Source: Dryocola sp032051265
GTDB lineage: Bacteria > Pseudomonadota > Gammaproteobacteria > Enterobacterales > Enterobacteriaceae
Direction: 5' to 3'
NCBI GenBank assembly: GCA_032051265.1
Contig: DAMBYU010000004.1
Location: 1 to 64,000 of the forward strand
DNA length: 64,000 bases
Shown here: in pieces, positions 42,317-51,252 of the stretch
How the letters are laid out: each line of letters starts with the position of its first letter
How positions within the stretch are numbered: the first letter of the stretch is position 1
The notes under the pieces: model-generated
Database searches by the model: none
What the model saw: the letters and a program-made list of their open reading frames with translations, nothing else
What the model was told of the DNA's origin: nothing
Translations under genes and position numbers: made by a program

Positions 42317-43381
42317 GTTGCCTGCGGGATATTCCTGAATAGTGACCTGCAAAGTGAGCTTCTTATCCTCACGCATGACTTCCACTGGTATCACCGATCC
42401 TGGACGAATTTCTGCCACCTGGTCCATGGTTTCAAGGGCAGAAATAGCTGGCTTATGGTTCACCGAGATAATGACGTCATTGACCTGAATGCCGGCTTTA
42501 GCCGCCGGGCCATCCGGCGATACCTCATTAACAATGATCCCCTGGATCTGATCGATGCCGGTTGCCGGACTATGCAGAGGCGTGATCTCACGTCCGCCGA
42601 TACCGATATAGCCGCGGATCACCCTGCCATCGCGGATGAGCTTATCCATGATTTTTGTCGCCAGCTGCGTCGGGATTGCAAAACCGATCCCTTCCGGCGT
42701 CTCACCGCCGTTACTTTTATCGAAGGAAAGCGTGTTGATGCCCATCAGCTCACCCAGTGAATTCACCAGCGCACCGCCGGAGTTGCCATGGTTGATGGAA
42801 GCATCGGTCTGCAGGAACGACTGGCGACCGGAAGGACTCAGACCAATACGCCCGGTTGCGCTGATAATACCCTGCGTAATAGTCTGGCCGAGGTTGTAGG
42901 GGTTGCCGATCGCCATGACCACGTCGCCAATATGCGGCAGGCGTTTGCTGTTTATCGGGATGAGCGGCAGGCCGGTGGCGTTAATTTTCAACACGGCCAG
43001 ATCGGTCAGGTTATCGGAGCCGACCAGTAGCGCCTCGAAGACGCGGCCATCCTGCAGGGCAACGATGATTTGCTCGGCGTCGTTAATCACATGTTTATTG
43101 GTAATGATGTAGCCGCGCTCGTCCATAATCACCCCGGAGCCAAGGGTTTTTATTTCCAGCTGGTTATGGCTGTTACTGCCCACGCTGCGGTTATAGACGT
43201 TCACTACGGCAGGCGCGGCGCGGCGCACCGCGGTGTTATAGCTCAGCGGTGTTTCATCGGCACTGTCGAACGTCGAAGGGGCAAGCGGCGTAATGTGCTG
43301 GCGTAATGAAGGTAAAGAAACCAACAGAATAGCCGCCACAATCAGGCCGATCGCCACCGATCGTAAAATCTTCAGAAACAT
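42314..43381 (-). CDS. degS: Site-1 protease DegS of the sigma-E stress response
   Basis: Membrane-anchored periplasmic serine protease that senses misfolded porin C-termini and starts RseA cleavage. It has 355 residues, as in E. coli. One N-terminal membrane helix (about 6-24) is followed by the trypsin-like domain with catalytic His97 (NKHVIND), Asp127 (TDLAVLKI) and Ser201 (GNSGGAL), and then a single PDZ domain (about 255-350, GIIVNEVSPDGPAAKAGIQVND). It lies behind degQ by 88 bases, in the usual degQ-degS order. Confidence 0.98.
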   Translation of the reverse strand: MFLKILRSVAIGLIVAAILLVSLPSLRQHITPLAPSTFDSADETPLSYNTAVRRAAPAVVNVYNRSVGSNSHNQLEIKTLGSGVIMDERGYIITNKHVINDAEQIIVALQDGRVFEALLVGSDNLTDLAVLKINATGLPLIPINSKRLPHIGDVVMAIGNPYNLGQTITQGIISATGRIGLSPSGRQSFLQTDASINHGNSGGALVNSLGELMGINTLSFDKSNGGETPEGIGFAIPTQLATKIMDKLIRDGRVIRGYIGIGGREITPLHSPATGIDQIQGIIVNEVSPDGPAAKAGIQVNDVIISVNHKPAISALETMDQVAEIRPGSVIPVEVMREDKKLTLQVTIQEYPAGN

Positions 43382-43469
43382 GGGTTTGAATTAGTCTGTG
43401 AGAAAACCGAACGCAGAATAGCATGAGTTAATCGGACATCGTACTCGTGATGTCCGATTACTGACCAAA

Positions 43470-44840
43470 TTAACGCAATAACAAATAGATACTATTTTCG
43501 CCACGCACAACGTGAAGGGCGATTAGCGCAGGTTTGCTTTCCAGGATTTTGCGCATTTCTGCAATCGTGCGGATACGCTCGCGGTTTATACCAATTATTA
43601 CATCGCCTTTATGCAGCCCAACCTGCGCGGCTGGAGTGCCTTTTTCTACGCTGTCGAGCTTCACGCCCTTAGCCCCGTCTTTAAGCTGGCCATCGCTTAG
43701 CGAAGCCCCCTGAAGCGCGGGAGTAATCAGCTCAGCATTAGCCGATGAAGCGGTGCTTTTATCAAGCGTGACGCTCACTTCCAGCGGTTTTCCTTCGCGA
43801 AGCAGGCCGAGCTTCACCACCGTGCCCGGTTCTGTCGTGGCGATTTTAGCGCGCAGTTCCGCAAAGCTGTTGATGGTTTTACCGTTCAGGCTGGTGATGA
43901 TATCTCCCGCTTTCACGCCCGCTTTGGCTGAGCCGGATTGCGGCAGCACTTCGCTGACGAACGCGCCTCGCTGGGTGGTGAGATTGAACGCTTTGGCGAT
44001 ATCAGCGCTCATTTCCGTGCCTTTAATCCCTAACAGCCCGCGCTTGACTTCACCAAACTCCATCAGCTGTCTGGCCAGCGTCTGGGCCATGTTGCTCGGA
44101 ATGGCAAAGCCGATGCCTACGCTTCCGCCGCCTGGTGCAAGGATCGCGGTGTTAATGCCGATCAGCTCGCCGTTCAGATTAAGGAGCGCACCGCCCGAGT
44201 TCCCCCGGTTAATAGAAGCATCGGTCTGGATGAAATTCTCAAGCCCTTCCAGATTTAGCCCGCTGCGGCCCAGCGCCGAGACGATCCCCGACGTAGCGGT
44301 CTGACCCAGCCCAAACGGGTTACCAACGGCGACGGCAAAATCGCCCACGCGTAGCTTATCGGAATCGGCCACGGCAATTTGCGTTAGCCCTGTCGCGTTC
44401 TGGAGCTGGATAAGGGCGATATCGCTTTGATCGTCGCCGCCTATTAATTTGGCTGCAAATTCGCGCCCGTCATTAAGCTGGACGCTGATTTTTTCTGCGT
44501 GGCTGATCACGTGATTGTTAGTAAGCACATACCCTTTGGCAGCGTTAATAATCACGCCGGAGCCCAGCCCTTCAAAAGGTTGCGATTCGGATGGAGGAAG
44601 ATCGTCGCCGAAGAACTTTTTAAACTCCTCCGGGACTTTTTGGGCAGGCGCGGCAGCCGTGCCTTCAACCTGAACACTCACCACGGCAGGCAAAACCTTT
44701 TCCAGCATCGGCGCAAGGCTGGGTAACGCAGCCTGGCCTGGAACCTGTGAGGGGATCGCGGCAACGGCAAAAGGTGATGCACTCAGAGCTAACCCGACGC
44801 TTAACGCTAACGCACTCAATAACCGTGTTTGTTTCTTCAT
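43470..44840 (-). CDS. degQ: Periplasmic serine endoprotease DegQ
   Basis: HtrA-family protease and chaperone that degrades unfolded periplasmic proteins. I use the ATG at 44840 (MKKQTRLLSALALS), giving 456 residues with a signal peptide cleaved near AVA. The protease domain has the catalytic histidine in TNNHVISH, aspartate in SDIALIQL, and serine in GNSGGALL, and is followed by two PDZ domains (LLGIKGTEMSADIAK and VGLHKGDVIIGINRERI). The longer frame starting at 44888 is not supported. zapG is 177 bases upstream on the same strand. Confidence 0.98.
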   Translation of the reverse strand: MKKQTRLLSALALSVGLALSASPFAVAAIPSQVPGQAALPSLAPMLEKVLPAVVSVQVEGTAAAPAQKVPEEFKKFFGDDLPPSESQPFEGLGSGVIINAAKGYVLTNNHVISHAEKISVQLNDGREFAAKLIGGDDQSDIALIQLQNATGLTQIAVADSDKLRVGDFAVAVGNPFGLGQTATSGIVSALGRSGLNLEGLENFIQTDASINRGNSGGALLNLNGELIGINTAILAPGGGSVGIGFAIPSNMAQTLARQLMEFGEVKRGLLGIKGTEMSADIAKAFNLTTQRGAFVSEVLPQSGSAKAGVKAGDIITSLNGKTINSFAELRAKIATTEPGTVVKLGLLREGKPLEVSVTLDKSTASSANAELITPALQGASLSDGQLKDGAKGVKLDSVEKGTPAAQVGLHKGDVIIGINRERIRTIAEMRKILESKPALIALHVVRGENSIYLLLR

Positions 44841-45017
44841 TGATGGCTTGCTCTCGTGACCTGAAAAAAGGATAACCCGATAACTCACCGATATTATTGA
44901 AATATCAGCCGGGTAACAATGTTGTTGGATGAGTCAAGATTCTTAAATGATAGTCGTGGCGAGATGAGATTTGGGGCACGAGCGGCATGCCCCGGAAAAA
45001 AAATTTATTACTGTGGT

Positions 45018-45419
45018 TTAATCGCGTTTCGCACGCTCGGTACGCAGCAACCCTGACGCGCCTTCCGAATAGTCGCGCGGCATCTGCACCGGCGCCTGAT
45101 CGTTACTGGCCTCGGATTCTGCCAGACGGTTGCGGAAAGGATTGGCCTCGGCGGAAAGTTCTGGTAGCAGGCTGCTGGAGCTCTTCGCCATGTGTTGATA
45201 CAGCTGGCGATAATCGTGTGCCATGTTATCAAGCAACTCTGCACTGTGGGCAAAGTGGCTGACCAGCTCTTCGCGGTACTCTTCAAGTTCCGCTTTGTTT
45301 TTCTCAAGCTCATACTGCAAAGCCTGCTGCTGACGCAGTTTACGGTTGCCAAAACGCATAGCGACGGCACCAATGATAATCCCGACAACTAACCCAATTA
45401 GCGCATATTCCCAGGTCAT
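45018..45419 (-). CDS. zapG: Cell-envelope/division protein ZapG (YhcB)
   Basis: Small inner-membrane protein of 133 residues (DUF1043, formerly YhcB). It has one N-terminal helix (about residues 4-22) and a long cytoplasmic coiled coil (about 25-80, LRQQQALQYELEKNKAELEEYREELVSHF in part), then a disordered tail. In E. coli it links cell elongation, division and LPS synthesis, interacting with elongasome components. It is divergent from zapE by 178 bases. Identity is clear from the coiled coil and location. Confidence 0.94.
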   Translation of the reverse strand: MTWEYALIGLVVGIIIGAVAMRFGNRKLRQQQALQYELEKNKAELEEYREELVSHFAHSAELLDNMAHDYRQLYQHMAKSSSSLLPELSAEANPFRNRLAESEASNDQAPVQMPRDYSEGASGLLRTERAKRD

Positions 45420-45597
45420 GAACTTCTCCCGTTATCTTGTGAATCCGTAAGGGTAATGTAGCCACTATAACCGCTAACCTAAGAGAAGTGGAATCCTGAC
45501 GCAGCTTCGCTTAGGGTAGAACGACCTTTTTTTCGACATCCGTACTTAAAGAACACAGTAAACGGCAATACGATTTCTAAGGGAATACCATAATACC

Positions 45598-46725
45598 ATG
45601 CAAAATCTCTCCCCTACATCGCGCTATCAGCAGGCTCTGGCTGAAGGCAGTTACCAACCCGATGACGTTCAGCGCGAAGCTGTAACACGCCTTGAATTTG
45701 TTTATCAAGCGCTTACCAATAAAAGTTCAGCGCCCGCTGAAGGCGGCGGATTGATGGCGAAGTTCGGTAAACTGCTCGGGAAACGCAGCGCGCCTGCCTG
45801 CGATGAACCCGTGCGCGGTTTATATATGTGGGGCGGGGTAGGGCGTGGAAAGACCTGGCTGATGGACATGTTTTTTCAGAGTTTACCTGGCGATCGCAAG
45901 ATGCGCCTGCACTTCCACCGCTTTATGCTGCGCGTACACGAAGAACTCACCCACCTGCAGGGACAAAGCGACCCGCTTGAAATCGTCGCGGATGGTTTTA
46001 AGGCGGAAACAGATATTCTGTGCTTTGACGAGTTCTTCGTTTCGGACATTACCGACGCCATGCTGCTCGGTACATTAATGAAGGCGCTGTTCGCCCGCGG
46101 CATTACTTTAATCGCCACCTCGAATATCCCGCCGGATGAGCTTTATCGCAACGGTCTGCAGCGCCCGCGCTTTATACCCGCCATCGAAGCGATAAAACGT
46201 CATTGTGAGGTGATGAACGTGGACGCGGGCATCGATTACCGGCTACGAACGTTGACGCAGGCACATCTGTGGCTGGCACCGCTAAACGACGCAACAACCC
46301 AACAAATGGAACGTTTATACACCGCGCTGGCAGGTACGCCGCGAGAAGGCGAGCCGACTCTGGAGATTAACCATCGCCCGCTGGCGACCCTGGGGGTAGC
46401 CAATCAAACGCTGGCGGTGGATTATCAGACGCTGTGCGTGGATGCCCGCAGCCAGCATGATTACATCGCCTTATCGCGCCTCTTCCACACCGTTATGCTG
46501 TTCAACGTTCCCGTTATGACCACGACAACCGAAAACGAAGCCCGTCGTTTTATCGCGTTGGTGGATGAATTTTACGAACGTCACGTCAAGCTGGTGGTGT
46601 CTGCTCAGGCAGAATTATTCGATATTTATCAAGGCGAAAGACTGAAATTTGAGTTTCAGCGCTGTCTGTCACGCCTGCAGGAAATGCAAAGTGAAGAGTA
46701 TTTGCGCCTGTCGCACATGCCGTAA
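45598..46725 (+). CDS. zapE: Cell-division ATPase ZapE
   Basis: Cytoplasmic AFG1-type AAA+ ATPase (formerly YhcM) that acts on the Z-ring, mainly under anaerobic or heat conditions. The 375-residue chain has Walker A in MWGGVGRGKTWLMD near residues 78-91 and Walker B LCFDEFFVSDITDAM near 139-153. The sensor region ITLIATSNIPPDELY and an arginine-rich segment near ENEARRFIALVDEFYERHV complete the fold. It is transcribed away from zapG and leads into the rplM promoter region. Confidence 0.96.
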   Translation: MQNLSPTSRYQQALAEGSYQPDDVQREAVTRLEFVYQALTNKSSAPAEGGGLMAKFGKLLGKRSAPACDEPVRGLYMWGGVGRGKTWLMDMFFQSLPGDRKMRLHFHRFMLRVHEELTHLQGQSDPLEIVADGFKAETDILCFDEFFVSDITDAMLLGTLMKALFARGITLIATSNIPPDELYRNGLQRPRFIPAIEAIKRHCEVMNVDAGIDYRLRTLTQAHLWLAPLNDATTQQMERLYTALAGTPREGEPTLEINHRPLATLGVANQTLAVDYQTLCVDARSQHDYIALSRLFHTVMLFNVPVMTTTTENEARRFIALVDEFYERHVKLVVSAQAELFDIYQGERLKFEFQRCLSRLQEMQSEEYLRLSHMP

Positions 46726-46758
46726 AAACCGATATGTGGCGGGAAAGATAAATTATGG

Positions 46759-46787
46759 TCGATCTTTGAAGGCGACTTCTCTATAAT
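46759..46787 (+). promoter_or_regulatory. Promoter of rplM-rpsI
   Basis: A consensus -10 TATAAT (46782-46787) with a moderate -35 TCGATC 17 bases upstream, followed by a GC-containing discriminator. This is about 165 bases before the L13 start, leaving a long leader. Confidence 0.7.
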
Positions 46788-46799
46788 CTTGCGACCCCA

Positions 46800-46952
46800 C
46801 GTTACAACCAAAGTTTTTTTCCCAAAACTTTTGTCGTGCCGGCATAGGCTATTCGAAGGGGTAGGTTTGCTGGACAATGTCGCGTGAACCTCAACTGATT
46901 TTAAACGTTTGGGTGTTCACCAACGTGTAACTATATATTGGGTAAGCTTTTA
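46800..46952 (+). promoter_or_regulatory. rplM leader with probable autoregulatory hairpin
   Basis: The leader contains an imperfect hairpin at 46905-46926 (arms ACGTT...GG and CC...AACGT) shortly before the L13 start, and an A/T-rich inverted repeat near 46807-46832. Ribosomal-protein operons often use such leaders for feedback by a protein of the operon. The feedback itself is inferred. Confidence 0.45.
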
Positions 46953-47381
46953 ATGAAAACTTTTACAGCTAAACCAGAAACCGTACAGCGCGACTGGTAT
47001 GTTGTTGACGCTGACGGCAAGACCTTAGGTCGCCTGGCTACTGAATTGGCTCGCCGTCTGCGCGGTAAGCACAAAGCGGAATATACTCCGCACGTTGATA
47101 CTGGTGATTACATCATCGTTCTGAACGCAGAAAAAGTTGCTGTAACCGGCAACAAGCGTACTGACAAAGTGTATTACCATCACACCGGCCACATCGGTGG
47201 TATCAAACAAGCGACCTTTGAAGAGATGATTGCCCGCCGTCCTGAGCGAGTGATTGAAATCGCGGTTAAAGGCATGCTGCCGAAAGGCCCTCTGGGTCGT
47301 GCTATGTTCCGTAAACTGAAAGTTTACGCGGGCAACGAGCACAACCACGCGGCGCAGCAACCGCAAGTTCTGGACATTTAA
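46953..47381 (+). CDS. rplM: Ribosomal protein L13
   Basis: Protein of the large ribosomal subunit that assembles early and binds 23S rRNA. The ATG at 46953 gives 142 residues, almost identical to E. coli L13; the frame starting at 46938 lacks support. Diagnostic segments are GKTLGRLATELARRLRGKHK near residues 22-41 and VKGMLPKGPLGRAMFRKLKVY near 105-125. It forms an operon with rpsI, which starts 14 bases later. Confidence 0.99.
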   Translation: MKTFTAKPETVQRDWYVVDADGKTLGRLATELARRLRGKHKAEYTPHVDTGDYIIVLNAEKVAVTGNKRTDKVYYHHTGHIGGIKQATFEEMIARRPERVIEIAVKGMLPKGPLGRAMFRKLKVYAGNEHNHAAQQPQVLDI

Positions 47382-47395
47382 TCGGGATTATGGCA

Positions 47396-47788
47396 ATGGC
47401 TGAAAATCAATACTACGGCACTGGTCGCCGCAAAAGTTCCGCAGCTCGTGTGTTTATCAAACCAGGCAGCGGCAAAATCGTTATCAACCAACGTTCTCTG
47501 GAACAGTACTTCGGTCGTGAAACTGCCCGCATGGTAGTTCGTCAGCCGCTGGAGCTGGTCGACATGGTTGAGAAATTCGATCTGTATATCACCGTTAAAG
47601 GTGGTGGTACTTCTGGTCAGGCTGGTGCGATCCGTCACGGTATCACCCGCGCTCTGATGGAGTACGACGAGTCCCTGCGTGGCGAACTGCGTAAAGCTGG
47701 CTTCGTTACTCGTGATGCTCGTGAAGTTGAACGTAAGAAAGTCGGTCTGCGTAAAGCACGTCGTCGTCCACAGTTCTCCAAACGTTAA
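47396..47788 (+). CDS. rpsI: Ribosomal protein S9
   Basis: Small-subunit protein whose C-terminal tail reaches the P-site tRNA. From the ATG at 47396 it has 130 residues as in E. coli; an ATG six bases earlier gives a two-residue longer form. The start YYGTGRRKSSAARVF and the basic tail KARRRPQFSKR are characteristic. A strong terminator follows at 47824. Confidence 0.99.
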   Translation: MAENQYYGTGRRKSSAARVFIKPGSGKIVINQRSLEQYFGRETARMVVRQPLELVDMVEKFDLYITVKGGGTSGQAGAIRHGITRALMEYDESLRGELRKAGFVTRDAREVERKKVGLRKARRRPQFSKR

Positions 47789-47823
47789 TTGTTCTCTGCG
47801 TTCACGCAGAAAGGCAATTGGCA

Positions 47824-47851
47824 AAAACCCGGTCTTGTGCCGGGTTTTTTT
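47824..47851 (+). terminator. Terminator after rplM-rpsI
   Basis: A 9-bp stem (47824-47832 with 47840-47848) with a T-run. A small hairpin CTGCG-TTCA-CGCAG lies just before it near 47796-47809. Confidence 0.92.
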
Positions 47852-47942
47852 ATGCGCGAAATTTATATTATTGCTTTTAAGTTATTGATAGTAAAGAGGT
47901 TTTTCGCAAATTCCAGATCCTCTCCCCACAAAACTGGTAAAA

Positions 47943-47953
47943 TCTGGTAAACT
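47943..47953 (+). promoter_or_regulatory. Probable extended -10 promoter of sspAB
   Basis: The extended -10 TGGTAAACT (hexamer 47948-47953) lies about 155 bases before sspA. The -35 region is poor, which an extended -10 can tolerate. The remaining part of the 322-base rpsI-sspA gap holds only the rpsI terminator. Confidence 0.5.
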
Positions 47954-48110
47954 ATCAACCAATTTTCTGCCCAAATGTCGGCATCAGTCTGTTTTCGCCC
48001 TGTATTCAGGCGATTTGATGGCAGTCCGAGCGAGTTGGGTAATAAACAGTCAGGTTAGTCGCCGCTTGCGGCTATTAGCAGTAATTTTCTGAATAAACTT
48101 GGAGGTTTTC

Positions 48111-48752
48111 ATGGCTGTCGCTGCCAACAAACGTTCGGTGATGACGCTGTTTTCCGGTCCTACTGACATCTATAGCCATCAGGTACGTATCGTGCTGGCC
48201 GAAAAGGGTGTTAGCGTTGAAATTGAGCATGTGGAAACGGATAACCTGCCTCAGGATCTGATTGACCTCAACCCAAATCACAGCGTACCGACCCTGGTTG
48301 ACCGCGAACTGACCCTGTGGGAATCCCGCATCATCATGGAATATCTTGATGAGCGCTTCCCGCATCCGCCACTTATGCCGGTTTACCCTGTGGCACGTGG
48401 TGAAAGCCGTCTGTACATGCACCGCATCGAAAAAGACTGGTACACCCTGATGAATACCGTGATGAACGGTTCTGCACAGGAAGCGGACATCGCTCGTAAG
48501 CAGCTGCGTGAAGAGCTGCTGGCGATTGCCCCGGTCTTCACCCAGAAGCCTTTCTTCCTGAGTGACGAGTTCAGCCTGGTGGATTGCTACCTGGCGCCGC
48601 TGCTGTGGCGTTTACCGCAGATGGGTATCGAGCTGGCAGGCGTGGGTTCTAAAGAGATGAAAGGCTACATGACTCGTGTATTCGAGCGTGACTCCTTCCT
48701 CGCCTCTCTGACCGAACCTGAGCGCGAAATGCGTCTGCACACCCGAGGCTAA
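48111..48752 (+). CDS. sspA: Stringent starvation protein A
   Basis: RNA polymerase-associated regulator with a glutathione S-transferase fold but no known transferase activity. It lowers H-NS levels and supports stationary-phase acid tolerance. The ATG at 48111, with GGAGG upstream, gives 213 residues. The thioredoxin-like N-terminal domain (TLFSGPTDIYSHQVRIVLAEKG) contains the NPNHSVPTLVDREL strand-turn, and the helical C-terminal domain contains FSLVDCYLAPLLWRLP. sspB follows at once. Confidence 0.98.
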   Translation: MAVAANKRSVMTLFSGPTDIYSHQVRIVLAEKGVSVEIEHVETDNLPQDLIDLNPNHSVPTLVDRELTLWESRIIMEYLDERFPHPPLMPVYPVARGESRLYMHRIEKDWYTLMNTVMNGSAQEADIARKQLREELLAIAPVFTQKPFFLSDEFSLVDCYLAPLLWRLPQMGIELAGVGSKEMKGYMTRVFERDSFLASLTEPEREMRLHTRG

Positions 48753-48755
48753 TTG

Positions 48756-49253
48756 ATGGATATGTCGCAATTGTCACCGCGTCGTCCCTATCTGCTCCGT
48801 GCTTTTTACGAGTGGCTACTGGATAACCAGCTCACACCGCACCTGGTTGTGGATGTGACATTGCCAGGCGTGCATGTCCCGATGGAATATGCGCGAGACG
48901 GGCAAATTGTCCTGAATATCGCGCCGCGTGCGGTAGGAAATCTGGAGCTGGCCAACAACGAAGTGACCTTCAATGCTCGCTTTGGCGGCGTGCCGCGTCA
49001 GGTTTACGTCCCTATGGCTGCCGTACTGGCTATCTACGCCCGTGAAAATGGTGCAGGCACCATGTTCGAGCCGGAAGCCAGCTATGACGACGATATGGAA
49101 AGCCACAGCGATGATGAGCAGGCAGCATCTGATTCGGAAATGATGATGCAGGTGATCGATGGCGATCGCCCGGATCATGATGAAGATAACAATAGCCCGG
49201 ATGACGATCCTCCACCGCGCGGCGGCCGTCCGGCTCTGCGCGTCGTGAAGTAA
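48756..49253 (+). CDS. sspB: ClpXP adaptor SspB
   Basis: Adaptor that delivers ssrA-tagged proteins and RseA fragments to the ClpXP protease. From the ATG at 48756, three bases after the sspA stop, it has 165 residues as in E. coli. The folded substrate-binding domain (about 1-110, PRRPYLLRAFYEWLLDNQLT) is followed by an acidic flexible linker (about 115-155) and the ClpX-binding tail RGGRPALRVVK. The pair forms one operon ending in a terminator. Confidence 0.98.
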   Translation: MDMSQLSPRRPYLLRAFYEWLLDNQLTPHLVVDVTLPGVHVPMEYARDGQIVLNIAPRAVGNLELANNEVTFNARFGGVPRQVYVPMAAVLAIYARENGAGTMFEPEASYDDDMESHSDDEQAASDSEMMMQVIDGDRPDHDEDNNSPDDDPPPRGGRPALRVVK

Positions 49254-49259
49254 CACCGA

Positions 49260-49285
49260 AAGCCAGTCTGATGACTGGCTTTTTT
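49260..49285 (+). terminator. Terminator after sspB
   Basis: A 9-bp stem (49260-49268 with 49273-49281) followed by a T-run, six bases after the sspB stop codon. Confidence 0.92.
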
Positions 49286-49393
49286 ATTGCCCGTGCCAGC
49301 CGGCCTCTTCTTTCGTAAGTCCGGAATTGCTGTGTTATGATCCAGAAGATTATCTTTCATTCATCTTCTTAAAAATGGCCCCTTTCTGACGCT

Positions 49394-50176
49394 ATGAGCA
49401 CATTTGACGACCAGGCAGACCAGACGACTGAAACCATCGGACATGCGATGCGCCGTCGCCCGCTTGCGCGTAAAAAGCTCTCGGAAATGGTGGAAGAAGA
49501 GCTTGAGCAGATGATTCGCAGACGCGAGTTTGCGGAAGGCGAACAGCTGCCTTCCGAGCGCGAACTGATGGCCTTTTTCAACGTTGGCCGTCCTTCCGTG
49601 CGTGAGGCGCTGGCTGCGCTTAAGCGTAAAGGTCTGGTGCAAATCAACAACGGCGAACGCGCCCGTGTTTCACGTCCTTCTGCAGATACCATCATTGGTG
49701 AGCTATCCGGCGTGGCGAAAGATTTTCTCTCCCGGCCCGGCGGCATTGCCCATTTCGAACAGTTAAGGATGTTTTTCGAATCCAGCCTGGTGCGCTATGC
49801 GGCGGAATTTGCCACGCAGGAGCAGATTGAACGTCTTGGTAAGGCGCTGGAGATGAACAGCCAGGCGCTGGACGACAACGAACTCTTTATTCGATCCGAT
49901 ATCGAATTCCACCGTGAACTGGCGGAAATTCCTGCGAACCCCATCTTCATGGCCGTGCATGTCGCTTTGCTGGACTGGCTGATTGCGGCCCGTCCTCCGG
50001 TGCCTCAGGAAGAGCTTCACGCTCATAACAACGTCAGCTATCAGCAGCATATTGCGATCCTCAAAGCGATCCAGGCACGGGACCCCGATGCCGCAGAGGC
50101 CGCGCTAAAAGCCCACCTGAAAAGCGTATTCGCCGCTTATTATGCCCTAAAGCCTAAACGTAGCGCGAAGAAGTAA
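49394..50176 (+). CDS. nanR: Sialic-acid-responsive repressor NanR
   Basis: GntR-family (FadR subfamily) repressor of the nan genes, released by N-acetylneuraminate. It has 260 residues: an N-terminal extension, the winged helix with SERELMAFFNVGRPSVREALAALKRKGL near residues 58-85, and a C-terminal all-helical FCD domain with the metal-binding DIEFHREL near 172-179. Three GGTATA repeats, the known NanR target, lie 118-140 bases downstream before nanA. In E. coli dcuD separates sspB from nanR; here there is none. Confidence 0.96.
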   Translation: MSTFDDQADQTTETIGHAMRRRPLARKKLSEMVEEELEQMIRRREFAEGEQLPSERELMAFFNVGRPSVREALAALKRKGLVQINNGERARVSRPSADTIIGELSGVAKDFLSRPGGIAHFEQLRMFFESSLVRYAAEFATQEQIERLGKALEMNSQALDDNELFIRSDIEFHRELAEIPANPIFMAVHVALLDWLIAARPPVPQEELHAHNNVSYQQHIAILKAIQARDPDAAEAALKAHLKSVFAAYYALKPKRSAKK

Positions 50177-50238
50177 CCTTGCTGAACCGCCATCGATCGT
50201 AGTTTCAGGGCAATGCACGGTCGACCATCGCAATTTCA

Positions 50239-50254
50239 TATGAACAAGATCACA
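50239..50254 (+). promoter_or_regulatory. CRP site of the nan operon
   Basis: TATGA-N6-TCACA, one mismatch in the left half-site. Its centre is about 60 bases before the start point implied by the -10-like TATAAC at 50296-50301, the spacing expected for a CRP-activated promoter. Confidence 0.7.
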
Positions 50255-50293
50255 TTCTGACGCTCTGCCGATATGGCGTTTACTTTTCGCTCT

Positions 50294-50316
50294 GGTATAA
50301 CAGGTATAAAGGTATA
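50294..50316 (+). promoter_or_regulatory. NanR operator, three GGTATA repeats
   Basis: Three direct GGTATA repeats at 50294-50299, 50303-50308 and 50311-50316 match the established E. coli NanR site. They overlap the -10 region, so bound NanR would block RNA polymerase. Confidence 0.93.
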
Positions 50317-50352
50317 TCATTTGAGTTAACCCCCAGACAACAAGAGGCGTTT

Positions 50353-51252
50353 ATGACACAGAATCTTCGCGGTGTGATGCCGGCACTGCTGACTCCCTTT
50401 AACCAACAACAGCAGGTAGATACGGACAGCCTGCGCCGTCTTGTACGTTTCAACATCGAGCAGGGTGTGGATGGCCTCTATGTAGGAGGTTCTACCGGGG
50501 AAGCGTTTTTACAAAACGCGCAGGAACGTGAGCAGGTACTGGAAATTGTTGCTGAAGAGGCGAAAGGCAAGGTAACGCTGATTGCTCACGTAGGCGCTAT
50601 CAGCACGCAGGAAAGTCAGAATCTGGCAGGCGCGGCACATCGCTATGGATTTGACGCCGTTTCCGCTGTCACCCCTTTTTACTATCCGTTTAGCTTTAAC
50701 GAACATTGCGATCATTACCGTGCGGTGATTGACGCATCCGGCAGCCTGCCGATGGTGGTCTACAACATACCGGCTCTGAGCGGCGTGAAACTGACGCTGG
50801 ATCAGGTCGGAACGCTGATTAATTTGCCAGGCGTAGGCGCACTTAAACAAACCTCCGGCGATCTGTACGAGATGGAAAAAATCCGCCGCGCGCATCCCGA
50901 TCTGGTGCTCTACAACGGCTACGACGAAATTTTTGCCTCAGGCCTGCTGGCAGGCGCAGACGGCGGCATCGGCAGCACCTATAACGTGATGGGCTGGCGT
51001 TATCTGGCCATTAAACGTGCGATACAGGAAGGGGATATGCAGCGCGCAATGCATCTGCAAAGCGAGTGCAACAAAGTTATCGATGTGCTGATTAAAGTCG
51101 GCGTCTTCCGCGGTTTGAAAACGCTGCTGCACTACATGGATATCGTCGCCGTACCGCTATGCCGCAAACCTTTTGCGCCGGTAGACGAGCAATACCTGCC
51201 GGAGCTGAAAGCGCTGGCGGCGAAGCTACAGGCGGAACGCGCAACGTTCTGA
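50353..51252 (+). CDS. nanA: N-acetylneuraminate lyase
   Basis: Aldolase that splits sialic acid into N-acetylmannosamine and pyruvate, the first catabolic step. It has 299 residues of the DHDPS/NAL barrel family. The Schiff-base lysine is in GVGALKQTSGD near residue 165, the catalytic tyrosine is in VVYNIPALSG near 137, and the carboxylate loop is GGSTGEAFL near 46-54. It is the first gene of nanA-nanT-nanK-yhcH. A hairpin at 51259-51276 follows its stop codon without a T-run. Confidence 0.98.
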   Translation: MTQNLRGVMPALLTPFNQQQQVDTDSLRRLVRFNIEQGVDGLYVGGSTGEAFLQNAQEREQVLEIVAEEAKGKVTLIAHVGAISTQESQNLAGAAHRYGFDAVSAVTPFYYPFSFNEHCDHYRAVIDASGSLPMVVYNIPALSGVKLTLDQVGTLINLPGVGALKQTSGDLYEMEKIRRAHPDLVLYNGYDEIFASGLLAGADGGIGSTYNVMGWRYLAIKRAIQEGDMQRAMHLQSECNKVIDVLIKVGVFRGLKTLLHYMDIVAVPLCRKPFAPVDEQYLPELKALAAKLQAERATF

